Assembly (NCBI GenBank): GCA_964437445.1
Contig: CAYTGR010000006.1
Location: 60,436 to 124,435, forward strand
Length of the DNA stretch: 64,000 nucleotides
Direction of reading: 5' to 3'
From: CAYTGR01 sp964437445
GTDB taxonomy: Bacteria > Chloroflexota > Anaerolineae > B4-G1 > SLSP01
Of the stretch, positions 17,620 to 26,855 are shown piece by piece. Under the pieces are notes generated by a model. It was given only the letters and a program-made list of their open reading frames with translations. It made no database searches and was not told where the DNA came from. Positions within the stretch are counted from its first letter, which is position 1. Every line of letters begins with the position of its first letter. Position numbers and translations under genes: made by a program.

Positions 17620-18980
17620 GGTCCGGCGCGCAGATCATCCAGGTAGCCACAATCGGCCAGCGCCGAGAGCGAGAAGATCGCCTGTCCCGCCGCGCCGAGG
17701 CTGCGCGCGGCCTCAATCCGCGCCGCCAGGTCGGCAAACGGGAGACAGGCTCCGCTCGCCGTGACCCCGATTCCCGGCAGCACCGCCCGCCCCGCCGCGT
17801 GCGCCTGGAAATCCTGCGCCGCTAACGTCCACTTGACCAGGTCGGTCACCACGTTGGAGCTGTAGAGCATCGGCGCCAGCGCATCCACCGCGCCGCTTTG
17901 CAGCCAGCCCTGGGAATCCTGGTAGTAATCGGTCAGCCCCTGACTGGTCGCCGGCCAGCCCCACCGGTTGAGGTAGACCGGCCAGACCGCCGCCGAGACG
18001 GTCAACGTGGGGCGCGCGGCGTGCGTCGCCGTGGTGATGCGCGCCACCAGCGCCGTCACCTGCGCTACCTGGAAGCCAGGCCGCCAGTCGGTGATCGTCA
18101 GCGTCGCCGAAAGCGGATCGGCGGCATAGGCCGCTACCGTGAAGGGATCCCAGGAATACTGCGGGCCGGGGTAGCGGACGTTGTCCAGATGGATACCGTC
18201 CAGGTCGTAGCGGGCCACCAGGTCGGCCACCACTGCCGCGAAGTGCTCCTGCACCTGCGGGACGGCCGGGCTGGCCCAGGTGTACTCATTCCAGCGGATG
18301 GGCTGGTAGCCGTTGGGGGCGAGCCGGTCGTAGACGCGCCAGGTATAGCCCAGCCCGTAGCCGCCATCCGCCAGGTAGGTGAAGCGGTTGAGCGCCTGCG
18401 GGGGTGTGATCCCCACCGTCGGCGTGAGGGTGCCGTAGGTGGCGGTAGGCGGTGCCTGCCAGGTCGGGTAAACGTTGAGCCAGGCGTGGACGGTCAGCCC
18501 GGCGGCGTGCGCCCGCGTGCAGAGCTCCGCCAGCGGGTCCCAGCCGGGGTCTTGTCCCAACGTCCAGCCAAGCGACCCTGTCATCCGCGCGGCCCAGGGT
18601 TCGCGGCCGGGGGTGTAGTAGGCATCGCCCGCGCCGCGCACCTGGAAGAAGAGCGCGTTGAAGCCGGCACTGGCGGCCTGATCCACCACCCGCTGGATAT
18701 CGGCCGCCGTCGGCGCGACACCGAAGCGCGTCCAGTCATAGCGGCTGACCCAAACGGCGCGCCATTCAGTCAGCACCGGCGGGGCAGCCGGCGCGCGCAG
18801 CACCAGCGGCAGGTAGGTGGTATAGGGGACCGTCTCGGTCAACGGCGAGGACACAGCCAGGGCCGCCTTCTCCCCGGCAACCCCGGTCACAGCCGGGCCG
18901 CCGGCTGCCAGCCCCACCGGCACCAGCGCCAGCCAGCCCATGGCCCAGCCCAATGCCACTCCCAGCCAAACCCAGCGCAT
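17592..18980 (-). CDS. Secreted GHL10/DUF187-type glycosyl hydrolase
   Basis: A 462-residue protein with a hydrophobic signal segment (MRWVWLGVALGWAMGWLAL) and then a low-complexity stretch ending YLPLVLRAPAAPP, a linker style common in Chloroflexota exports. The catalytic-like TIM barrel starts at EWRAVWVSRYDW and contains AGFNALFFQVRG and DGIHLDNVRYPGP, signatures of the GHL10 (PF02638) family typified by YngK. The substrate is not known; related enzymes are suspected to act on wall or surface polysaccharide. Start chosen at 18980 because longer frames run into the heptamer array upstream and lack a signal peptide. Convergent with, and overlapping, the kinase gene. Confidence 0.85.
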   Translation of the reverse strand: MRWVWLGVALGWAMGWLALVPVGLAAGGPAVTGVAGEKAALAVSSPLTETVPYTTYLPLVLRAPAAPPVLTEWRAVWVSRYDWTRFGVAPTAADIQRVVDQAASAGFNALFFQVRGAGDAYYTPGREPWAARMTGSLGWTLGQDPGWDPLAELCTRAHAAGLTVHAWLNVYPTWQAPPTATYGTLTPTVGITPPQALNRFTYLADGGYGLGYTWRVYDRLAPNGYQPIRWNEYTWASPAVPQVQEHFAAVVADLVARYDLDGIHLDNVRYPGPQYSWDPFTVAAYAADPLSATLTITDWRPGFQVAQVTALVARITTATHAARPTLTVSAAVWPVYLNRWGWPATSQGLTDYYQDSQGWLQSGAVDALAPMLYSSNVVTDLVKWTLAAQDFQAHAAGRAVLPGIGVTASGACLPFADLAARIEAARSLGAAGQAIFSLSALADCGYLDDLRAGPYAVPATWP

Positions 18981-19006
18981 CGTCTTCACCACCTGTCCAA
19001 TCAGAT

Positions 19007-19055
19007 GTGAGCAGTGAGCTGTGAATAGTGAGCCGTGAGCAGTGAGCCGTGAGCA
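19007..19055 (+). repeat. GTGAGCA heptamer tandem repeat (7 units)
   Basis: Seven heptamers: GTGAGCA, GTGAGCT, GTGAATA, GTGAGCC, GTGAGCA, GTGAGCC, GTGAGCA. It lies in the upstream region of the leftward glycosidase gene. Confidence 0.92.
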
Positions 19056-19293
19056 GGCCCTCGGCTGCGAGCAGCTGCTCACGGCCCCAGTCGGCTTCAG
19101 CCGACTTTGCCTGTCAGCCTGAGGCTTCAGCCTCAGGCGTCAGCGACGGCGACCGGGGCCTCACAATTGGCCAAGCGCCTTCTGCCCCGCCGGTTGAAAC
19201 CGTCGGCTGCTACCTCAAGCCCGCTGAAGCGAGCTCCCTTCTCTGCCAATAACGCTCTGCGTTCGTAGTGAGGCGCTTCAGCGCCATTGATAA

Positions 19294-19321
19294 GGATGAA
19301 GGATGAAGGCGAAAGGATGAA
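19294..19321 (+). repeat. GGATGAA heptamer tandem repeat
   Basis: GGATGAA, GGATGAA, GGCGAAA, GGATGAA. It is wedged between two pieces of REP-like sequence (19240-19288 and 19325-19450), as if inserted into the older element. Confidence 0.85.
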
Positions 19322-19453
19322 ATTTCCTCTGAAAATAACGCTCTGCGTTCGTCAACGCGCTAAGACGCTGAGACGCTGAGACGCTGACTTGAGCGCCGTT
19401 TTGCCGCGCTAAAGCGCGTCACTACCAGCATAAAGCGCAGTACTACGAACTAT

Positions 19454-21424
19454 TCACGAAGAACCTGCTGCCGCCGCAATCAGCTGTTCCACCGAAACAA
19501 TCGGCCCGTAAGCCGCTTTGAGCGCCTCCAGGCCGGCCCGCTGCTCGGCATAGACCCGGAACAGCGTCTCCGGCACGCCCCGCTCCCGGCGATAGGCTTC
19601 CTCTTGCAGGGCGATGCGCGCCAGGATGTTATCCACGTAGAAAGCAAATTGCCTGTCGTACAGCTCTTGGGGATACGCTTTGCCGATCTGCGCAAACAGG
19701 CGCTGCAAATCCTCATACCGGGGGATGTAGCCGATGGGAGTGGCAATCGCCCCCACCTCACCGTGAGCATACAGCTCCAGCCAGCCGAGCCAGACCTTCA
19801 CATCGCGCTTCTCGCCCAGCAGGGCGTTGCCCTGACCGCCGCGCGCGCCGTGGGTCAGGAAGTAGTTCAGCCCGGCCATCACCGGCTTGTGCGTCAACTG
19901 GGGCGAGTTGAAAAAGGCAAACTGCGCTTCCATGTATTCCGCCAGCGGGCCGGGGATGAAGGGCTCGTTAGCCCACGGCTGCCGGCGCACGCCCTTCGCG
20001 CCCACCTCCGTAGCGGTCGCCGCCGAGAGGATAGAGGCGCCGATGACCACCCCGTGGTCGGGATTCTTCGCCACCCAGACGGGCGGCATCGTGTCACTGT
20101 CGCGCCCGCTGTAGGTGATCACCTGGATCGGCACGCCGGCCGGGTCTTCGGCAAACGCCTCGTTGTAGTTGCCGATGGCCCGACAGGCCACCGTGCAGCG
20201 CGCATTGGGGTTAGACATGGGAATGGGGTTCCCGGCCGCATCGGTCTTGCCCGGCCACCATTCGCCGGTGTAATTGATGCCCCGCTCCGGCAAGGGCTTA
20301 CCGTCGCCCACCCAACGCGGCTCCCCTTCCGGCGTGATCAGCACGTTGGACCAGATCACCTCCACGCCCGGCGTGGTCAGCGCCTGGATGAGCAGCGGGT
20401 CGCCTTCAGGATTGACATCCTGGATGATGCCAAAGACCCCCTTTTCCGGGTTGACCGCGCGCAACGTACCATCGGGCGCGATCCACATCTGGGCCAGATC
20501 GTCGCCGATGAAGTCGCTCCCCACCATCGCGGTCGTGGTCTTGCCGCAGCCAGAGGGCGCGGCGCCGGCGAAAAAGGTCTTGCGCCCGCCGGGACCGGTC
20601 AGCCCGGTGATGAACATGTGCTCAGAGAGCTCGCGGCCCCGCCGGTAATAGGTCGCCAGGTCCACCGCGAAGCGGTGATTGCCCTTCTTGAGCAGCAGCG
20701 TGTTGCCCGCATAGGTGCAGAGCAGCGCATAGGTGGTCAGCCAGCTGCGATCCATGAAGACGCGCATGAAGGGGAAATCTTCCGGCCGGTTGGGGCCTTC
20801 GCTATGCACGTTGGTGAAAAAGACGCCCGCGCGGGCCACTTCCTGGTCAAACTGGTGATAAACGTTGCGGTAGAGGATGTTGGCCGAGTGCAACACGTAG
20901 GCCGAGGTGGTGATCTCCAGGGCGGGGATGGCCGCCTGGGCACCAATCGGCCCGCGATTGAAGAAGCCGATCAGCAGGGTCTTGCCCCGGCCCAGACCGG
21001 TCATATACTGGCGGACGTAGGCGAGCGCCTCGTCGCGGAGGATGCTCTTGGCCAGCACGCTGACCTCTTCATCAGGGTTGACAATGTAGAGCGTCTTATC
21101 CACCACCCGGCCCTGTTCTTCGGGCAGATCAAAATGGACCGTGTGGCCCGGCAGTGGCAGCGCCTGTTCCTCGCCCTTTTGCAGGCTCAGCGCGCGCACC
21201 CATTGCTGATCGGCCTCCGAACCGGTGCTGACAAAGACCGCCGCCGGGTCTAACAGCACGATGGCGTTGGCAATCTTGACCAGCGCCTCTGGGGTTTGCA
21301 GGGCGGCCAGCCGCGCCTGGGCAGCGGGATCACAACGCGCCTGGAACAGCGCCCGCGCCTCTGCCACCGTCCTGATGCCGCCCAGGGCGGTCAACAGGTC
21401 ACTGCCGTGTTTCAACTGCAACAT
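19454..21424 (-). CDS. pckG: Phosphoenolpyruvate carboxykinase (GTP)
   Basis: A 656-residue protein of the GTP-dependent PEPCK family, which converts oxaloacetate and GTP to PEP, CO2 and GDP. The P-loop GAAPSGCGKTTTA carries the reactive Cys (Cys293) typical of the GTP class, and metal-site and substrate-loop blocks SDFIGDDLAQ, RAVNPEKGVFG and TYSGRDSDTMPP are intact. Full length. The start is preceded by CAGGAGGAAG. This is the first committed step of gluconeogenesis. It lies near the glycogen genes at 22-32 kb, which suggests a local carbon-storage theme, but it has its own upstream region and is not in their operon. Confidence 0.95.
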   Translation of the reverse strand: MLQLKHGSDLLTALGGIRTVAEARALFQARCDPAAQARLAALQTPEALVKIANAIVLLDPAAVFVSTGSEADQQWVRALSLQKGEEQALPLPGHTVHFDLPEEQGRVVDKTLYIVNPDEEVSVLAKSILRDEALAYVRQYMTGLGRGKTLLIGFFNRGPIGAQAAIPALEITTSAYVLHSANILYRNVYHQFDQEVARAGVFFTNVHSEGPNRPEDFPFMRVFMDRSWLTTYALLCTYAGNTLLLKKGNHRFAVDLATYYRRGRELSEHMFITGLTGPGGRKTFFAGAAPSGCGKTTTAMVGSDFIGDDLAQMWIAPDGTLRAVNPEKGVFGIIQDVNPEGDPLLIQALTTPGVEVIWSNVLITPEGEPRWVGDGKPLPERGINYTGEWWPGKTDAAGNPIPMSNPNARCTVACRAIGNYNEAFAEDPAGVPIQVITYSGRDSDTMPPVWVAKNPDHGVVIGASILSAATATEVGAKGVRRQPWANEPFIPGPLAEYMEAQFAFFNSPQLTHKPVMAGLNYFLTHGARGGQGNALLGEKRDVKVWLGWLELYAHGEVGAIATPIGYIPRYEDLQRLFAQIGKAYPQELYDRQFAFYVDNILARIALQEEAYRRERGVPETLFRVYAEQRAGLEALKAAYGPIVSVEQLIAAAAGSS

Positions 21425-21512
21425 GACTTCCTCCTGGTCATCAAGTCTTGGGGATCATACGCCAAGCACGAATTTGCCTCAGTGTATCACAGTTCCGTTT
21501 TTTAGAACAGGC

Positions 21513-21540
21513 TTGACAGCGCTAACGGCGCTTCTATAAT
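21513..21540 (+). promoter_or_regulatory. Consensus promoter for the alkyltransferase gene
   Basis: TTGACA (21513-21518) and TATAAT (21535-21540), both perfect, 16 bases apart, with the gene start at 21559. The 5' leader would be very short. The spacer contains AGCGC...GCGCT, a small dyad. Confidence 0.85.
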
Positions 21541-21558
21541 GCCAGGCGGAGGCCTCCC

Positions 21559-22185
21559 ATGAAAACAGAACCGCTCTTCTATCGGTTGGTGGCTACCGCC
21601 TTTGGCCCCCTGGGTCTCGTCTGGTGGGAAACGGCCGCCGGCCCGCGCGTCCGGCAGGCGTTCCTCGACAAAAAGCAAACACCGCCCAGGCCTATGGAGG
21701 AAGTCATCCGGGAGCGTTATCCCACCGCCCAGGCAGGCGTTTGCCCGGAGATCGCGGAGCTCGGCGAGCAAATCCAGCGCTTTCTGGCGGGAGAAGCCGT
21801 CGTCTTCAGCCTGGCAAGGGTCGCGCTGGAGCGATGCGGTGAATTTCAGCGGAAGGTGCTGCTGGCCGAGTATGGCATTCCGCGCGGTTGGGTCAGCACC
21901 TACGGGCGGCTCGCAGCTGTGGTCGGCTGCCCCGGCGGCGGACGGGCCGTGGGCCGAGCTTTGGCGGAGAACCCGTTTCCGATCCTCATTCCGTGCCACC
22001 GGGCCGTGCAGGCCGGCGGTGGGATCGGGGGGTACCAAGGCGGGCCGCAGATGAAACGGGCCCTGTTGGAGCGAGAGGGCGTGCTGTTTACAACGGCGGG
22101 CAAGGTCCTGATGCAGAAGGTGTATTATGCACCGCCCTCATCGCAGGCCGCCAACACGACCGCCGAACGCGCAGCCACCTCATAG
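21559..22185 (+). CDS. ogt: Methylated-DNA--protein-cysteine methyltransferase (Ogt/MGMT type)
   Basis: A 208-residue suicide repair protein that moves alkyl groups from O6-alkylguanine to its own cysteine. The acceptor motif IPCHRAVQ is present with Cys146, and GWVSTYGRLAAVVGCPGGGRAVGRAL forms the helix-turn-helix with its arginine finger (quoted in two parts: GWVSTYGRLA and GGRAVGRAL). The family domain ends near residue 180. The last 20 residues lie opposite the end of the convergent glgX gene, a 61-base overlap, and are probably a non-conserved tail. A strong promoter and GGAGG precede the gene. Confidence 0.92.
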   Translation: MKTEPLFYRLVATAFGPLGLVWWETAAGPRVRQAFLDKKQTPPRPMEEVIRERYPTAQAGVCPEIAELGEQIQRFLAGEAVVFSLARVALERCGEFQRKVLLAEYGIPRGWVSTYGRLAAVVGCPGGGRAVGRALAENPFPILIPCHRAVQAGGGIGGYQGGPQMKRALLEREGVLFTTAGKVLMQKVYYAPPSSQAANTTAERAATS

Positions 22186-24188
22186 ACCGCCCCGGGCACG
22201 GGCGGCGCCAGATGGGGCAGGCTGAAATCCCCCGGCGACGCCAGCGCCGTATCCACCACCCGCCGCCACTGCTGTCCGGTGGGCAACGGCGGCAGTTCAA
22301 AGGTCAACGGCTCCCAATAAGCGTTGAGCATCACATGCAGATGCTCGCCGGCCTGCGGGTGATGCAATTCAAAGGCCAGCGAATGCGAATCCACCCCCCA
22401 ATCGGGCTGCCCTAACCGGACGCCATGCCAGGTCAGGTGTGGCGGCTTGTCCGGCGCCACCCAGAACCGCTCCTCACGGAAAAGCTCGCACCCCTGGGTA
22501 AAGGTAATCAGCCCCTGCACAAAGCGCCACAGCCCGGCCTCGGTCTCTAAGGCGCTCCAATTAAACCAGCTCGTCTCGTTATCCTGGCAGTAAGCGTTAT
22601 TGTTGCCGTGCTGCGTCCGCCGGACTTCGTCCCCCATCAGCAACATCGGCGTCCCCTGCGAAACGAACAAAATGGTCAGGAAATTCTTGATCTGGCGCAA
22701 CCGCAGGGCCTGGATGGCGGGATCGTCTGTGGGGCCTTCTACGCCGCAGTTCCAGCTGAAGTTCACGTCGGCCCCATCGGCGTTGCCGTGCCCGTTGGCC
22801 TCGTTGTGCTTGACGTTATACGAAACCAGATCGTTGAGCGTGAAGCCATCGTGACAGGTCACAAAGTTGATGCCCCGGTTGGGATCGGCGCGGTCAGGTC
22901 TCAGGTAGAGATCGGGGCTGCCGGTCAGCCGGGCCGCCAACCGCCGCACCGTATCGGGATCGCTCTTCACAAAACGCCGCACGTCGTCGCGGAACTGGCC
23001 GTTCCATTCCGCCCAGCGGTGACCGAGAAAGGTGCCCACCTGGTAGAGTCCTACCGCGTCCCACGCTTCGGCGATGATCTTGGTGCCGGCCAGCACCGGG
23101 TCAGATTCAATGTCCCAGAGGAGCGGCGGGCTTTTGAGCGGCGTCCCCCACTCGTCGCGCGCCATCACCGAGGCCAGATCAAAGCGGAAGCCGTCCACAT
23201 GCATCACCGCCACCCAGTGCCGCAGGCAATCCAGAATCATCCGACGGACGATGGAATGGTTGCTGTTCAGGGTGTTCCCGCAGCCGGTGTAATTGGCGTA
23301 GCCGGCATAACCGTGACGGGGGATGTAGTAGGCCCGGCTCTCCAACCCGCGGAACGACAAGGTTGGCCCGTGCTCATCGCCCTCGGCGGTGTGATTGAAG
23401 ACCACGTCCAGAATCACCTCAATCCCGGCCCGGTGGAGCGCCTTGACCAGGTCGCGGAACTCGTTGACCGGCCCCAGCGGGCTGCGGTCGGAACTGTAGG
23501 CCGCGTGCGGCGCAAAGAAGCCGATTGGGTTGTAGCCCCAGTAGTTTTTGAGGGGCGGGGGCTCGTCCTGTTCGTCATACTGCTGCACCGGCAGCAGCTC
23601 CACCGCCGTCACCCCTAAGCTTTTGAGATAGGGGATCTTTTCTACCAGCCCGGCGTAGGTCCCCCGCCGTGCGGGGGGCAGCCCGGAGCTGGGATGGCGG
23701 GTAAAGCCGCCCACGTGCAGCTCATAAATCAGCGAACCGGCATAGGAAAGCCCCAGCGGGATATCTTGCTCCCAATCGTAGTCGCTGGGATCAACCACCA
23801 CGCCGCGCAGCGCATGGGCGCAGTTATCCCCGGGATGGCGCGCCGCCTCCCGTTCGTAGACATCGGCCACCACCGCGCGGGCGTAGGGGTCTAACAGCAC
23901 CTTGCTGCCGTCAAAGTAAAACCCTTCCGCCGGGTTAAAGGGGCCGTGAACGCGATAGGCATAGACCTGTCCGGCGCCCAGGCCCTTGACGAAGATATGC
24001 CAGTAGTAGAAAGTCCGGTTGTAGACCGGGTCCAGCGGGATCACACGGGCCGGCCGGGGGGCTGTGGGCGCGTCAAAGAGCAGCAGTTCCACCGTTGTGC
24101 AGTTTTTGGAAAAGAGGCAAAAGTTCACGCCCCCCGGTCGCACCGTCGCGCCGAGCGGAAAGCTCTGACCGGGTAGCAGATCGTTCAT
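22125..24188 (-). CDS. glgX: Glycogen debranching enzyme GlgX
   Basis: A 687-residue GH13 enzyme with an N-terminal CBM48-like domain (FPLGATVRPGGVNFCLFSKNC) and a catalytic barrel. The three catalytic residues are visible in DGFRFDLASVM (nucleophile Asp), KIIAEAWDAVG (acid/base Glu) and VTCHDGFTLNDL (third Asp). GlgX removes short branches left on glycogen by phosphorylase. Start set at the ATG at 24188 behind GGAG; a GTG two codons upstream is possible. It follows the glycogen synthase-like gene by about 50 bases and is probably co-transcribed with it. Confidence 0.94.
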   Translation of the reverse strand: MNDLLPGQSFPLGATVRPGGVNFCLFSKNCTTVELLLFDAPTAPRPARVIPLDPVYNRTFYYWHIFVKGLGAGQVYAYRVHGPFNPAEGFYFDGSKVLLDPYARAVVADVYEREAARHPGDNCAHALRGVVVDPSDYDWEQDIPLGLSYAGSLIYELHVGGFTRHPSSGLPPARRGTYAGLVEKIPYLKSLGVTAVELLPVQQYDEQDEPPPLKNYWGYNPIGFFAPHAAYSSDRSPLGPVNEFRDLVKALHRAGIEVILDVVFNHTAEGDEHGPTLSFRGLESRAYYIPRHGYAGYANYTGCGNTLNSNHSIVRRMILDCLRHWVAVMHVDGFRFDLASVMARDEWGTPLKSPPLLWDIESDPVLAGTKIIAEAWDAVGLYQVGTFLGHRWAEWNGQFRDDVRRFVKSDPDTVRRLAARLTGSPDLYLRPDRADPNRGINFVTCHDGFTLNDLVSYNVKHNEANGHGNADGADVNFSWNCGVEGPTDDPAIQALRLRQIKNFLTILFVSQGTPMLLMGDEVRRTQHGNNNAYCQDNETSWFNWSALETEAGLWRFVQGLITFTQGCELFREERFWVAPDKPPHLTWHGVRLGQPDWGVDSHSLAFELHHPQAGEHLHVMLNAYWEPLTFELPPLPTGQQWRRVVDTALASPGDFSLPHLAPPVPGAVYEVAARSAVVLAACDEGGA

Positions 24189-24239
24189 AGCCACTCCAGA
24201 AATTCATGGGGTTTGAGAATCATAATACCCTGATGGACA

Positions 24240-26039
24240 TTACTCCCGACACAAACGCGCCAGCACGGGGTTGAGGTAATCGCGCGCCACCACCTCCCAG
24301 CTCATCTGGCGGCTGACCTGCTGACCGGCGTGCAGCCGCTGTTCCATCACCTCCGGCGTGCGCGGCAGCGCCGCCCCGATCTGGTCAGCGACGCTGCGGC
24401 TGTTGAGAGTTTCCAGTTCATCGCGCACCGCCTGCGTGATCTGCAAGGCCCCCCAAACATCATGCACCTGCAAATGAGGGGGGAGCGTGACGTAATCGGC
24501 CACAATCAAATTGGGGAATTCCGCCAGCCCGGCGTTTTGGGCTGCCTGCCGGACAAAGCCGATGTTTCCACAAACGTTGCTCACCACGCAAAGCGCCCCG
24601 TAGGTCAACGGCTCCACCTGGGCAATGCCAAACGGTTCGTAGATAGATTGGCCGAACTCCAGGTCAGTGCCCCGCCGCAGATCGGCAAAGCTCATGTCGG
24701 CCGGCATCCGGCGCCCGCAGCGATCCGCTGACCAGCCCAGCTGGTTGACCAGGATCACGGTCACGGCCTGCGCCCGCGCGTTGAAGGACTCCGCCGCCGC
24801 GTAAAAGGGCAGCTCATGCCAGAGCAGATCGCCGTTGCCGCTCCGGTGCTTGACCGGCCAGCCGTACTCCTCCTCCCAACGCAGCACATCCTCCGGCAAA
24901 CGGCCGGCGGGCGCGCTGGTGGAAAGCACAAAATGCACGGCACGCTGTCCTTCGGCACTCAGCAACGGGTCCAGATGCTCTAACACGCGGAGGTCGCGCC
25001 AGAGGCCCTTGCTGGGAATCAGCCGGGTCACATGGCTGAAGATGAAATCGGGCCGGTAGCCCAACAGCTGCTCAGCATAGCGTTGCAATTTGGCCTTGGC
25101 GGCCAGCTTCTCCGCCAGGCTGAGCGTCTCCGCCGGGATGCCGTTGTAGGCCAGGTCAATGGGAAAGCGCTCAAAGCCGCCGCCCAGGAAACGCAATTCC
25201 TCTACCACCCAATCGCCCACCGCCAGGATGGCGTCCAGCTGCGCGGCCTGCTTGATCAAGGCATGTTTGAAGAAATCGCTCCGGTCGCCAAAGACCTGAT
25301 CCATGGTCATGCCGGCAGCGCGGGCCAGGCGGAGCGCGTTGTAGAAGCGGGTATCATGGCCGGCGTGATCTTCCACCAAAATCCGGGCCGTCGCCATCTC
25401 ATGCGCGTAGAAGAGCAGATACCAGCCCTCGCCGCTCTGGAGCTGCGCACAGAGCGCCAGCGGCATCCCCATCCACTCATGGGCAATGATGAAACGCGGG
25501 CCTCCCACTTCGCCGACGAGCAGGTTGAGCGCGGCCCAGGCCGGCCGCGCCGCTTTGACGGTCAGGTCATACTCCTCCAGCATCTCATAGCGCTCGGAAG
25601 CAATGCGGTAATGCTCCCACAGTTCATACTTGAAGCCGTTGACCTCGTCAGGGGCCGCTTGCCGCGCATCTACCAGCAGGACTTCATGCTCCACCCCGCC
25701 AAACGCCCGCTTGCCATAGAGCAGGCGGACGTTGAAGAGCGCTTCAATCGCGCGCAAGCTGTCGGTGATGGAAATCCAGCCTTCGGCGAAGGCTGCCGGG
25801 GGACGGTTCAGCTGATGCCAGGAGGAATAAAAAATGGTGAGCCGGTTGCGCGGCTCGGTCAGGCGGGCCATTTCGGCCACGTTGTCCACATTCATCGGCC
25901 CGACCAGAATTGTGCGCTGGACGGCGGCGTTGTAGGCCTCCGCCGCCAGCAGCCCTTCCAACACCGCACCAATGCCGCCGACTTTGAAGCCGGCTTCGTG
26001 CGTGGCGTGGACCACCACGGCAAATTGTGGCTGAGACAT
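24240..26039 (-). CDS. Glycogen synthase-like glycosyltransferase (GT5/GT4 type)
   Basis: A 599-residue two-domain glycosyltransferase. The N-terminal glycine loop lies in KVGGIGAVLEGLLAA, resembling the KxGGL motif for ADP-glucose binding, and IAHEWMGMPLALCA matches the acceptor-side block. The C-terminal domain has SIYEPFGIAQVEPL, the E-x7-E motif of retaining GT-B enzymes. It most likely extends glycogen from a nucleotide sugar; the donor cannot be told from sequence. Start at 26039 chosen because AAGGAGG lies six bases upstream; ten extra codons further up are unlikely. It heads the operon with glgX behind a good promoter. Confidence 0.88.
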   Translation of the reverse strand: MSQPQFAVVVHATHEAGFKVGGIGAVLEGLLAAEAYNAAVQRTILVGPMNVDNVAEMARLTEPRNRLTIFYSSWHQLNRPPAAFAEGWISITDSLRAIEALFNVRLLYGKRAFGGVEHEVLLVDARQAAPDEVNGFKYELWEHYRIASERYEMLEEYDLTVKAARPAWAALNLLVGEVGGPRFIIAHEWMGMPLALCAQLQSGEGWYLLFYAHEMATARILVEDHAGHDTRFYNALRLARAAGMTMDQVFGDRSDFFKHALIKQAAQLDAILAVGDWVVEELRFLGGGFERFPIDLAYNGIPAETLSLAEKLAAKAKLQRYAEQLLGYRPDFIFSHVTRLIPSKGLWRDLRVLEHLDPLLSAEGQRAVHFVLSTSAPAGRLPEDVLRWEEEYGWPVKHRSGNGDLLWHELPFYAAAESFNARAQAVTVILVNQLGWSADRCGRRMPADMSFADLRRGTDLEFGQSIYEPFGIAQVEPLTYGALCVVSNVCGNIGFVRQAAQNAGLAEFPNLIVADYVTLPPHLQVHDVWGALQITQAVRDELETLNSRSVADQIGAALPRTPEVMEQRLHAGQQVSRQMSWEVVARDYLNPVLARLCRE

Positions 26040-26126
26040 GGCTGGCCTCCTTAAAGAACACTGATCCACTGATTACACGATAACGGTGAGTTTGCAGGGA
26101 GACGCTGCAACGCTAAGATTGAGGCC

Positions 26127-26154
26127 AGTATACCCAGACACGGGGAGTTGTCAA
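26127..26154 (-). promoter_or_regulatory. Promoter of the glycogen synthase-glgX operon
   Basis: Minus strand TTGACA (26149-26154), 16-base spacer, TATACT (26127-26132). About 85 bases of leader precede the start at 26039. Confidence 0.82.
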
Positions 26155-26209
26155 AAACAACCGGCGTGACATGCAGGGGCGCACGTCACACCGGGCGGGA
26201 AACAGAGGC

Positions 26210-26680
26210 TCAGTTTTCCGGGGTCGGCGTGACCACCGTGATTTTCACCGTGACATACCCATCGTTGTCGCTCAAAATGTCATCATCTATGCACAGATAG
26301 AGCAAACCGTCTTGCTGGGCACGCACCCAGGTACCCTTCCCCACATAGAAAGGGGAACCGTCCTCCCCAATGCGTCCGATCAAAGCTCCCCCGCGCACAT
26401 TGGGCAGGGGATAGAAGCTCGGGGCGCTAAACCGGAAGTGTCCTTCCGGGCCGTGATAGCCGGCCACCGGGGAATAGAGCCAGGTACCTTGCGCCCACAC
26501 CGTGACCTGATCCCCCGTATGCAGCTGCACGCCTGTGCTCTGCCAGTCACGATAGGCATAGATGCGTGTCTGCGCTAGTTCCTCCTGAGGGATAGGGGCC
26601 AGCCGGGCTCCCAACGCCAACCTGCCCAACACCGCCACAGCGATCAACGCCAGCAACACCAGTCCAAATGACTTTTTCAT
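26210..26680 (-). CDS. Membrane-anchored PA-IL/LecA-like lectin-domain protein
   Basis: A 156-residue protein: an N-terminal signal or anchor helix (FGLVLLALIAVAVLGRLALG), then a beta-sandwich with the order GDQVTVWAQGTW, GALIGRIG, FYVGKG, and LYLCIDDDILSDNDGYVTV. The last block matches the calcium- and sugar-binding loop of PA-IL-type galactophilic lectins (ND...DNxG). It probably sits outside the cell and binds carbohydrate; calcium ligands (the Asp cluster) look complete. Start taken at 26680, where a basic residue pair and the hydrophobic helix begin; a longer frame adds 36 unlikely residues. Neighbours are small membrane proteins. Confidence 0.72.
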   Translation of the reverse strand: MKKSFGLVLLALIAVAVLGRLALGARLAPIPQEELAQTRIYAYRDWQSTGVQLHTGDQVTVWAQGTWLYSPVAGYHGPEGHFRFSAPSFYPLPNVRGGALIGRIGEDGSPFYVGKGTWVRAQQDGLLYLCIDDDILSDNDGYVTVKITVVTPTPEN

Positions 26681-26855
26681 GCGCTCTTCCTTCCCTGAAG
26701 GGACCAGCGCCGCTGCTATCGTGGTACTCAACGCCGATCCCTTCGTCGCGGCTGTGTAGAACGGCCACCCAGTCATCTTTTGCACCAACCAGGAGCACCG
26801 GTTATGGAACCCAACCTCGCGGGGTGCTCCTCAATCAGACCAGCGGCGACCTGAC

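Larger units (their letters stand above)
18981..19453. repeat. Repeat-filled intergenic region
   Basis: No credible gene. It holds a heptamer array (19007-19055), two perfect hairpins with GCTTCAGC cores (19089-19106 and 19118-19137), a partial REP unit (about 19240-19288), a GGATGAA heptamer array (19294-19321), and a second REP-like stretch (about 19325-19450) that includes three GAGACGCT-like repeats near 19370 and ends ACTACGAAC. It separates two leftward genes. Confidence 0.8.

Noticed and set aside
18981..19082. N-terminal extension of the secreted glycosidase
   Set aside because: The extra 34 codons are encoded by the GTGAGCA heptamer array and would bury the signal peptide inside the protein.
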